Origin: Serilophus lunatus
Lineage: Eukaryota > Chordata > Aves > Passeriformes > Eurylaimidae
NCBI GenBank assembly: GCA_013399895.1
Contig: VXBA01000663.1
Span: forward strand, 125,177 to 189,176
DNA length: 64,000 bases
Reading direction: 5' to 3'
The first letter of the stretch is position 1. Each line of letters opens with the position of its first letter. The translations under genes were made by a program, and so were the position numbers. This document shows positions 51,241 to 61,362 of this stretch, one piece after another. Under the pieces are notes generated by a model that ran no database searches, was not told the DNA's origin, and worked only from the letters and a program-made list of their open reading frames with translations.

Positions 51241-53058
51241 GTTCTAAATAAAGGCAATGGCAGTTTTGTAACCAGTGGTATTTCATACGAGTGGAAAAAA
51301 TCAGAAAGTGTTCAGACTTTCTGACTCAGGCTCTTAGCAGTAGCAGCAGCCTTCAAAGCTTACTACAAGCTGAGAACAATAATTTTGAGTCCAACTTAAC
51401 TATGTCATGCAGTTACACCATGTTGAGCAGAAAGAAGGTGTTAAGTATGCTAACTCTAACAGACAGCTTTAAATGAACTCTACAAATGCTTTATGTGAAC
51501 TTGCTCTCATGGAGAAAGAAGCCTCATACTGTCATATATCCACAGATGTGACATACAGCCTTCCAAGGGAATATATACAGAAAAGTCATTTAAGAATAAT
51601 GCTCCACATAGAAAAATGATCCTACCTCATATTTTTCTTCAGGACATCTGCTCCTACTGCTCAAGCAATCCCTCAGCTTTGTTAAGCTCCTCATTAGGAA
51701 CCGACTCTCCTCACACAAACATACACTGCCACTGGAACCAGCTCAAGCCGAGGCAGCAAATGCAAGACCTGGTGACGATCTGCACAACCTGTAAACAAAA
51801 GTGCCACTCATAGAAGAATCATTCGAACTCCTGTATCTGCATGGCTGGTGATACATTCCATGCAGTGTACCAAATGCCTTTATCACAGGCACCTATGTAG
51901 CTAATACTGAACAACCATTTACCTTTTCTGTAAGTACCTTGCACCAGAGGTTACAAAATTTTGTTCTAACAGCTAATCCAACTGATTATAACACTTAATT
52001 TGAAATTAAAACCACTGCTCTCATCTTGCATTTATCCTCCAAAACTGATTTTTTTAATTCAAAACAGAAAAATATTATGTTGCTCTGTAAGTCTGTGCTT
52101 CGCTTGACCTTTTTATCCAGTTGCCATTGTGGCCACTCATACTCAAAGGGAAAAAAGCAGATTTTGAGAAATTACAGAGATGGTGAAGAAAGAGGTCTAG
52201 AGGTATGAAAATCTTCCAGACAAGAGCTACATAAACTGATACTACTTGTTTCATAAAAGCACTATCTGATAAAGTTAGGAGGTCTATAAACTTGTGAATG
52301 AGATAGAGAAAAAAAAAAAGAGAGTGATTTTTCATTATGCCTTTCAATATAACCAGTGATATTGGGGAAAACAGTGGTATCAGTGACACCAGTGATACTG
52401 GGTAAAATTCTAAGTTTTGTTAAAAGTCAACCTTGATATTCTTCAATGAACAAATCCCACGAGAAAGAAAGATGTATGGTTGAAGCTGGATATCTGGAAC
52501 CCAAGATTTACAAACTGCAAGGACTTTTTTCAGAAATCAGCAGATAAAGAAGGCTAACAATGACTCCATAAGTGTGATGGGAAGTTCCTTGTGAGAGAAA
52601 AAGATATTAAGAAGATTAAAGATATGAACTAATTATCATAAAAAGCAAAACATTAATGGCAAATAGAAGGTCTATAATCAATGAAAGAGAATTATGTAAT
52701 TAAGAACCAATGAACAACAATTTCTATGTTTGCTAAAAATGTGCAAATAGGTAGAAGAATTGTGTATCAGGGTCTGTGTGGGGACTGGACTATGTCAGTC
52801 TTACACGCACACCTCTGTCCAGAAGTAAAATAATGCCTTGCTGCCTATTAAAAAGACAAGTGTTAGAGAGCTTTATTTAGATCAACAATTTCAGAGTATT
52901 TGGTAACAAACAGACACTAGATTTGAAAGGAATAGATAGTTAAGGAACTTCTTGTCATTCTATTCTGAGGAAGCCAAAAGTATAAACATATTTAGACTTC
53001 TGGTGGTTATGGAAAATGATGATTCCAGCATATAATGCCTTAAAACTGCTGGAAAGTT
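51241..53058 (-). other. CNTN1: Upstream CNTN1 intron block
   Basis: AT-rich. A small imperfect duplication (CAGTGATATTGGGG and CAGTGATACTGGGT) lies near 52350-52402. Nothing else is recognised. Confidence 0.6.
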
Positions 53059-53475
53059 CACAGAATCACAGAATGGTTGGGGCTGGAAGTGACTTCAAAG
53101 ATAATCTGGTTTCAACCTGTTGTCATGGGCAGGGAACCTTTCACTATACCAGATTGTTCAAAGCCCTATCCAGCCTGGCTTTCAACACTTCCAGGGATGG
53201 GGCATCCACAACTTCTCTGAGCAACCTGTAACAGTGCCTCACTCACTACCCTCTCAGTAAAATTTTTCCCTATCTTCTAATATAAATTTCTCTTCTTTTA
53301 GTTCAAAACCGTTCCCCCTGTCTTATCACTATATGGCTGTGTAAAAAGTTATTCTTCCTCTTCTTTTTATAATCCCCCTTTAGACACTGGAAGGGCTGCT
53401 CTAAGGTCTCCTTGGAGACTTCTCCAGGCTGAACAACCTCAACTCTCTCAGCCTGTCTCCAATGCACAGGGAGGG
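53059..53475 (-). mobile_element. CR1 LINE, 3' end fragment
   Basis: It starts on the plus strand with the inverted tail CACAGAATCACAGAATGG, followed by GGGATGGGGCATCCACAACT and CTCCAGGCTGAACAACCTCA, all typical of an inverted CR1 3' region. It is truncated in the 3' UTR to late ORF2 zone. It is on the same strand as CNTN1. Confidence 0.93.
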
Positions 53476-55567
53476 TCCATGCTGGTTATGCAATTTGTTT
53501 CTGGTTCTCTTCCCATTACTTCCTTTCTCAAATCAGTAGAGCTAAACTAGGATGAGCATTCTTGCTGATCTGCAACCTGAAAAAGATATTTTAAGGAAGA
53601 CATATACTACTGTCTTGCTATTCCCAGAAACTGGAGAGAACCTGCCATATAACATGCAGGAATCCTCTCCCTACATCTAGCTTACGCTCTTTTGGGTGCC
53701 CATCTTTCAGATGGACAACAGGCTACAACCAAAGGCAAGCTCAGCATGCACAGATAGAGGTATTATTGAGACTGCAGCAACATTAGCTTCTACTTCCTCA
53801 TTTAGAAATCAATCACTTCCATATCTGTAAGCTTCATGTTCTTTTGCATGTATCTGTTTTTTGACCCCTCCACTCCATAAAAGAAACAGCTATCTCTCAC
53901 TGCAGCCATGACAAAGCCACTTGCTGCAGACTGTGAAAGGCTACAATTACTGAATGTCAGCACAAGCACTCCTTCTCCTCATTTGAGAAGCTGAGCTTTT
54001 CCTATCAACTACATGCATTTAGTCTTTCCCTGGCAAGTATAAATGCTTGCATACAGTAATTACAGCTGCCCTGATGTCCTCAAAGGGAAAAGGGCAAGTA
54101 AAATGAATTATAATAATTTATTTCACATAAGATCTATGCTTTAAATTCAATACAGTTACAATTAATAATTTAAAAGATATTTTCATTTTTAAACAGTTTT
54201 CTCTAGTATTTTGTAAATTTAGACCACAAAACACTCCAGCTTTGTAAAAACATCTCAACATCTACTGATTGCTTGTGGGCTCAGAGTAAGTAACTTGAGG
54301 CTCGCATTTAAGCATATTAATTGATATGATAGACCGTATTTCATACAAATGCATTTTGTCCAAGAAATTTTCCATTAATAATTAATAAAAATGCATTATA
54401 ATATATTATTTTACATCATAAGATGTTCAGTACTCAAGGCACAGCTGAGATTTACTAAGATATATTATTTCAATATATTTCTTTGTGAACAGACTAAAAA
54501 CTGCAGCATTTTTAAATGCCTTATATATGCTATATTCTTTGGCAGTCATTGATGCTATATGTTTAGAGACAGTAAATAAATCATTAGGAATTGAACACAC
54601 TGTGTAACAGTATCTTTTTTGTTAAAAAAGAGCAAAGAAATCAAGGTATTTAGGTATATTATGAGAAAAAGACATAATCATTCTTTTAAAAATTAAATCT
54701 TCAATGGAATGTGGAGGGTAGATGACTTCAGAAGACTCATTTCCGAGTAGTTTAAGGTGTGTTAGCTCAGGGGAATTCTCCCCAGAGAGCCGTCTTTCCC
54801 AGGAATGCGGTTGTGTTTTTCTCCTCCTGCATTCCACACTGATTGGCTTCCTACCATGGGAAGAAGATAAAATTGAAGACTTTTCAGAAGGCACACGCGG
54901 CAGGGTGGGGTCAGGAGAAACGAAAGAAGCCTCGACAAGAACAGAGGCATGTCTTTTTCGCAAGGGCTCAGTGTTTCTAAGACTGTTGGATTTGATGTTC
55001 ATAGTGTTTTCATCTTTGGAAATAAATTTTCCTAAATCCTTCCACTCCTGGCATTTTTGAGGGATACCTGTGTTATCTTTCCTTCACAGAATGGTAACTC
55101 AAAACTGCATATATATATATATATATATATTTGTCCTTTTTTAACTGTGATATACCAGGGAAGATTAGTTGGGTTTGTTAGCAAGAAACCACGCCTTCCA
55201 GCTCTGCTGGAGTTCTTCGGGGAAGCCAGCAAGAAAATCAACTCCTTGCTCATTAGCTTACACAGCCCAGCTCCATGACCTCTGCTCAGGTTTATCCATG
55301 GAAAATGTTAGAAAAGTGTGAAACACTTACGTGACCTACAATTGTGGGAGATAAGAGAAGGAAAAAGCGCAGACAGCAGTGTAACTGGTGGGAAGGCAAA
55401 AGACAGCAGTGAAGCAGTTCAAGAGAAAAAGTAATGGTTTAGAATCGTTAGGTTTTGAAGGTTTAAAACTCCAAGATTTAAAAACCCAAGAATAAAAAAT
55501 AGGACTTAGGAGACAGCAGTTCAACACTGAAGATAATAAGGGCACATTGCAGGTGATATTTGGTTTC
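53476..55567 (-). other. CNTN1: Upstream CNTN1 intron block with a CpG-enriched patch
   Basis: Mostly AT-rich. The patch 54740-54965 has eight CpG and an inverted CCAAT box (ATTGG at 54842-54846). A (TA)n run follows at 55109-55131, and AGACAGCAGT occurs three times between 55370 and 55520. No exon can be proved. Confidence 0.6.
55109..55131. repeat. (AT)n microsatellite
   Basis: An uninterrupted AT run of about 11 units. Confidence 0.95.
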
Positions 55568-56612
55568 TGTGGCTAGGTTTTGTTAGTGGTGGGGCTACAG
55601 GGGTAGCTTCTGTGAGAAGCTGCTGGAAGCTTCTCCCATATCCAGCAGAGCCAATGCCAGCCGGCTCCAGGATGGACCCACTGCTGGCCAAGGCCAGGCC
55701 AATCAGAAGTGATAGTGACACCTCCGTGATAAAATATTTAAGAAGGGTGAACAAAAGTAGATGTGTAGATGAAGATGGGAGCCCGAGAAGAGCAGAGTGA
55801 GAACATGTGAACAACAATACAGACACCAAGGTCTGTGGAGAAGGAGGGTCAGGAGGTGCTCCAGGTGCCAGAGCTGAGGCTCCCCTGCAGCCTGTGGTGA
55901 AGACCATGGTGAAACAGCTGCCCCCTGCAGCCCATGGCGGATCACAAGAGTGCATAGATTCACCTGCAGCCTGCGGAGGAGCCCACTCTGAAGCAGGTAG
56001 ATGCCTGAAGGAGGCTGTGACCTTGTGGGAGGCCCATGTTGGAGCAAGGACCCATTAACCCATGGGGAAAGGAGCCCATGCTGGAGCAGGTTTTCCTGGT
56101 AGGACTTGTGGCCCTGTGGAGGACACACGCTAGAGCAACCGGTGCCTGAAGCATGCCACCATGTGGAAAAGTGACCTATGTAGCAGGAGTTTGTGAACAA
56201 TAAGTTTGTGAAGGACTGTCTCCCGTGGGATGGACCCCCTGGGATGCAGGGGAAGGACTCCTTTCTCTGAGCAGCTGCAGAAACAACAATTGAAACTAAT
56301 CTCCACTCCCCATCTCCCTGTGCTGCTGGGTGAGGGGAGGTGGAACTTGGAAGAATGAGAGATGGAAAAAAGGTGTCTTTAAGATTTATTTTACTTCTCA
56401 TTCTCCTGCTCTGATTCTGTTAGTAACAGGTTTAATTAATATCTCCACTTGGAGTCTGTTTTGCCATGATGGTGATCAGTAAGGGAATTCTCATGGTCCT
56501 TATCTCAATCTGTGAACCCCTCATTGTATTTTCTCTCCTCTGTCCAGTTACAGAGGTGAGTGACAGAGAGGCTTTTGTGAGTACCTGATGTCCAGTCAGG
56601 GTCAAACCACTG
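55568..56612 (+). mobile_element. Solo LTR of an avian endogenous retrovirus
   Basis: About 1 kb matching a long avian LTR type I remember. A U3-like part (GGTTTTGTTAGTGGTGGGG, GAGAAGCTGCTGGAAGCTTC) carries a CCAAT box at 55699-55705 and a TATA-like ATAAAAT at 55729-55735. Next come imperfect internal repeats of the type CCCATGCTGGAGCAGG (near 55983, 56031, 56065 and 56121). A TTAAGATTTATTTTACTTCT region follows, and the 3' part ends GTCAGGGTCAAACCACTG, where the intact type ends in CA. No gag, pol or env sequence flanks it, so it is called a solo LTR. The family name and exact ends are not certain. It is antisense to CNTN1, and the open frames on its minus strand are shadows. Confidence 0.72.
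55699..55735 (+). promoter_or_regulatory. CCAAT and TATA-like boxes of the LTR
   Basis: CCAATCA at 55699-55705 and ATAAAAT at 55729-55735 are 30 bp apart on the plus strand, as in a retroviral U3 promoter. Activity is not known. Confidence 0.45.
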
Positions 56613-58356
56613 AAGAGGCTTATTGTTTCCCTACAGTGGCTGTTGCCCACTGTGTAACAGCAAGACACATGGAACATCTTTATGAGAGTGGTAGCTTTTT
56701 AGCCCTATCTATTGCAGATAGGGCTAATGCATACATTAAGTATTAAACTATGTTTTTTATTCCCAAGCTTCATACATCCTGCTTGAAGAGTCTCTTGAGG
56801 AACAGATTGCTGTAATGTGTCCCAGAGAGAGTCTTCATTTAAAATAAAGATGCATGTAAAGCAGAAGTTCCACTTAGTTTCACCAGAAGAAATTCTGTTT
56901 CTGTGCTGCTTGCAGCTTTACAAGGAAAATGGAAAATTTGGCAAATGGCATTAAGGCTCACTCCACAGTAGCAATGTGCGTACTGTGGATCTCACTGCTG
57001 ATCATGTAAGGATGTAATTTTTTTTTAATTAATTCCAAAGCAATTACACAATCGAGCAATACAAAAATATCTAAAACACACATAAGCCCAAAGATGGCAG
57101 CTACAGTTTGGGAATTCCCAAGTAACAAATTTCTGGGGACAGAGAGAATATTGTAGAAGTGTATTATGCAAACCTTTCCCTCTTTTGATACTCTTTATTC
57201 CCCTGATGTTATTTGAAGCTCCTGGAGACGAAAATCCGAGGCCAGGTAGACAGATTCTTTTAAAATCGTATGTAATTCCAGCTTGCACACAAGAGCTTTG
57301 CTAATGTGTACCTCGATGCATAAATCAGTAAATCTTACATGCACGTCCCTTTGCAGCCAAAAGAAATAAGGAACGATTTCTCAATGTCATCTCCTTTCAT
57401 CTTCCTATTACAAAACACAAACCTTTTTGGAGATGGCTTCGACTTTGCTTGCCATGTCAAACTGCTGCCTTAGCCAGATGATGACTTTGCTCAAGTACTG
57501 CTTTAAAGTTAGGTACTCTTATATATACACTCTACAAAACCTGTTTATAACCAGTAAAACACCCAAATGTTGGCTTCTTGGTTTACCCACAATCTCATTG
57601 GAATATGTCTTCTTCCTGCCAACTCAAAAGATCATCTTACAATTTCCTTTCATATTCTTGTACTCTCCCTGGTTACTCTGTGCTAAAATGACAAAATCAA
57701 CTGGACTCAATCCATACTCGTGTATTCACCATAGCTGTAAATTTCTAGCAGTACATTGTCAGCATTCAAGAGCTCTGTCCTGTGATTACGTGAGCTTCCT
57801 GGCAAAGGAAGAATCAAGCTGGGAATAACAGGGTCACAGCTTCACCAGGGAATGCCAAGTATTAACACAGGAATAAGGATAGCCACATATGGTGTCTCAA
57901 ATAGTGCCATGTACTGTAAAGCAACTGTAATTACTCTTTGGATGGATGGGGTTTATATGATGGTGCACACAATGACAAAGAATAGGCCTTTGGTGCACAT
58001 TTAAAACAAAATGATGCTTCTATGGGAAACAATTTTCTAAGACTTTTGTTTTTTAGGGAAGGGGGTAAAAAAAAAAGGCTGCTCACTCAGCTAATTTCAA
58101 GGCCAGTAAGTCAATCAAATTAAACCTTTTTACCAGGACACTGAAAGTCATTTCCTCTGCTAAAAGCTCACACCAAACCAGTATCTATCATTCCACCTGC
58201 AGTCACTTGTTTTACCACTCAGATTTTCATAAGGAGAAGTTTTTTCGGTCTTATGATTTTCACATGACAAATTTATTTCAACTCTCAAAAACGACAAGAG
58301 GTAAAAATATTTGTGTTAAGAAGGAATCACCTAAGAAGCTAATTAATGTAAGGAAA
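56613..58356 (-). other. CNTN1: Upstream CNTN1 intron block
   Basis: AT-rich. The open frame 57427-57828 (plus, 133 codons) has no recognisable domain or homopolymer structure and is taken as chance. Nothing else is seen. Confidence 0.6.
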
Positions 58357-59247
58357 CATTGATGATCTTTACTGATGGTCTGGATGAAGAGATTGAGTCT
58401 ACCATTAGCAAATAACATCAAGTGTTGATCTGCTGGAGGGTAAGAAGGCTCTGAAGAGAGACCTGGACAGGGCAGATGGGCCGAGACCAGCGACATGAGG
58501 TTCAACAAGACCAAGTGCTCAGTCCTACACTTAGGGCACAACAACCCCATGCAGTGCTACAGGCTTGGGGAAGAGTGGCTGGGAAGTGGTCAGTGGAAAA
58601 GGGCCTGGGGGTTGCTGGTCAACCACCACTGAACATGAGCCAGCAGTGAGCCCAGGTAGCCAAGAAGGTCAATAGCATCCTGGCTTGTATCAGAAATAAT
58701 ATGGTCAGTAGGACCACAGAAGTGATTCTCCCCCTGTACTTGGCAGTGGTGAGGCCGTACCTCAAATAGTGTGTCCAGTTATGGGGCCCTCAGTTCAGGA
58801 AGGGGGTGCTAAAGCATGTCCAGAGATAAACAAGGAAGCTGGTGAATGGTCTGGAGCACATCTCCTATGAGGAGCACCTGAGGGAGCCAGGGTTTAGCCT
58901 GGAGAAGAGCAGACTCATGGGGTGCCTTATTGCTCTCAATATCTACCTGAAAGGAGGTTGTAGCAAGGTGGGGGCAGCCTCTTTTCCCAGTGATACAATA
59001 AGAGGATATAGTCTTAAGCTTCTCCAGGGGAGGTTTAGGTTGGACATCAAAAAGAACTTTTTTCAGAAAGGGTGACTAGGTGGAATAGAAAGGGTGGAAT
59101 GCACTGCCCAGGGAGAGAGTGGAGTCACTGTCCCTGGAGTTTTTTAAGGAAAGACTGGACATGCCACTTTAGTGTTATGGTCTAGCTGGCATGGTGGTGT
59201 TTGATAATGGCCTCGATGATCTCAGAGGTCTTTTCCTGTAGCATTAT
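58357..59247 (+). mobile_element. CR1 LINE, 5'-truncated 3' fragment
   Basis: It starts in late RT (GATCTTTACTGATGGTCTGG, GTTGATCTGCTGGAGGGTAA) and continues through TTCAACAAGACCAAGTGCTC, GAACATGAGCCAGCAGTGAG and the 3' UTR block GATGATCTCAGAGGTCTTTT. The terminal repeats are degraded to an ATTATTAAATTATTAA tail. It carries many stops and is antisense to CNTN1. Confidence 0.93.
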
Positions 59248-60211
59248 TAAATTATTAATACAGAGTGTCCAGACTATGATATAATGTCTTAGATATGTAA
59301 ACATCATCTCGTGACTTTCTTGTAGCTCTGAGACAATGACATGTGACCATTATTCCTTTTGTTTAATGGGCTATGTTAACCTAAACAATCTTGGCACTAT
59401 AAAAGTACATGAATTTTCAATAAAGACAGACTCCATTTTAGCCCTTGTACAGCTTGTATATAGACTGTCTTTCTTTCCTGGATCCTGTGGATCAGCACCA
59501 TGCACACAAGGCCCCTATATCTTCCAGGCAGTTGTGATTTCAGAAGGTCCCGATCCCTGATGCCACCAAATAGATGATTCTGGTTAAGGGATCCCAAGAA
59601 ACAACTGGCTGCATTTTCCAGCCGAATTGGTTCTGTGATTGTGCAAAAGGGGGCTAGCAAAATGAGTATGCCTGCAATGCCCTAACAGGGGAGCTCGTAT
59701 GTGATCCAGTGTCAGGTATAACTTGTATTTCATATTTTTGTAAACTTGGGTTCGCAAGGGTAGGTTAAAAATTCAAATACAATCTTTTACATAAAAATAA
59801 ATTGCATTTAAACATGTAATGCATCAACATATCCATTTGGAGTTGAAGAGAATTAGCCTGTAAATGTTTTTGAAAGAGTAATCACATTTATTTAACTTAA
59901 AGAGTTCAGAAGCTAACATTAGAAGCCCATAAAAGTTTCTTGTTTCTTTTAGTTTCAAATGATACAAATATGATCTCAGGGAGACTGTTCCAACTTCCAA
60001 AGGTCTAAAGGTGACAAAGCAAATTTACTGACATTTATCTTAGAGACACACACTATTGGAAGGCTTCCTTTTGATATTTAAGACTTCCAATACATCCATT
60101 TTCTAATTTTACTGGTCTTATACTTTACTGTGCAGTTTTGGTTATGCTGTTTGATTTGCATTTAACAAAAAAATGAAGCTTTAACTTAGAATTTTTAAAG
60201 AGAACAATAGT
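59248..60211 (-). other. CNTN1: Upstream CNTN1 intron block between two CR1 copies
   Basis: About 960 bp of AT-rich sequence with no recognisable feature. Confidence 0.6.
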
Positions 60212-61362
60212 ACCACAGAATTTCCTGAGTTGGAGGAATCCCACAAAGATCTTCGAGTCTAGCTCCTGGCGCTTCACAGGACAAGCCCAAGAATCACACC
60301 ATGTGCCTAAACATTGTCCAAATTCATAACTCTGGCAGGCTTGATGCTTCCCTGGGAAGCCTGTTCTGGTGCCATACCAATGTCTAAGTGAAGAACGTTT
60401 TCTAATGTCCAGCCTAAACCTCTCCTGACACATTCCCTCAGGTCCCATCACTGGTCACCACAGAGAAGAGATCAGTACCTGTCCCTCCTTCTCCCCTCAT
60501 GAGGAAGCTGTAAACTGCTACTAGGTCTCCCCTCAGTCTCCTCCAGGCTGAACAACCAAGCGATTTCAGTCACTCCTCATATGGCTTTCCCTCTAGACCC
60601 TTACACATCTTTGTAGGCCTCCTTTGGATGCTTTCTAGTATCTTTGTATCCTTCTTTTATTGTGGTGACCAAAACTGCACACAATGCTCGAGGTGAAGCC
60701 ACACCAGCTCAGAGCAGAGCAGGAAAATCAATTCCTTTGACCAGCTGGTGATGCTTTGCCTAATGCCTCGCAGAACATGGCTGGTCCTCCTGGCTGCCAG
60801 GGCACTGCTGACTCATATTCAACTTGCCTCTGAACAGGACTCCCAGGTCCCTTTCCGCAGTGCTGCTCTCCAGCCTGTTGATCCCCAGTCTGTACGTACA
60901 TCCAGGGCTCCCTCCCCCCAGGTACAGAATCCAGCACTTGCCCTTCTTAAATTTCATACAGTTGGTGATTGACCAGCCCTCTAAGTTGTCTCTCTGCAGG
61001 GCCTCTCTGCCTTCATAGAAGTCAGCAGCTCTTCACAATTTAGTTTCATCTGCAAACTTACTTAGCACATCTTGAATCCTGCATCAAAGTAGTTCATAAA
61101 GAAGTTGAAGAGTACTGGCCCTAAAACAAGTCCTAATAAGAGCCCTGTGGAATGCCACTGGTGACAGGTCGCCAATGTGATGTTATCCCATTACCCTCTG
61201 TGTCCAATCTGTGAGACAACTGATCACCCACCACAGCTGACATATTTATCCAGCTGGATGATGTACATTTTGTTCAGAAGAATACTATGAAAGACAGAAT
61301 CAAAATCTTTACTGAAATCCAAAAAGATTACGTCAACTGGCTTCCCTTGGTCAACTAGATAG
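60212..61362 (-). mobile_element. CR1 LINE, 5'-truncated, late RT to 3' end
   Basis: On the plus strand it starts with a decayed inverted tail (ACCACAGAATTTCCTGAGTT) and continues with AACCTCTCCTGACACATTCC and CTCCAGGCTGAACAACCAAG. It then passes into inverted RT coding sequence; on the minus strand this reads MKFKKGKCWILYLGGG, YRLGINRLESS and ERDLGVLFRGKLNMSQQCPG. It is broken by stops and is on the same strand as CNTN1. Confidence 0.92.

Noticed and set aside
55521..55955. 144-codon open frame on the minus strand
   Set aside because: It overlaps the same LTR on the opposite strand, and its composition follows the repeat.
55703..56401. 232-codon open frame on the minus strand
   Set aside because: It is antisense to the LTR and arises from its repeats. 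There is no recognisable domain.
56613..56630. Possible target-site duplication GTTTC for the LTR at 55568
   Set aside because: GTTTC occurs before the LTR and at 56625-56629, but the base run before the right copy does not end in CA and the terminus is degraded. Coincidence is likely.
57427..57828. 133-codon open frame on the plus strand
   Set aside because: No family resemblance and no supporting context. Its length is within what chance allows in 64 kb and six frames.
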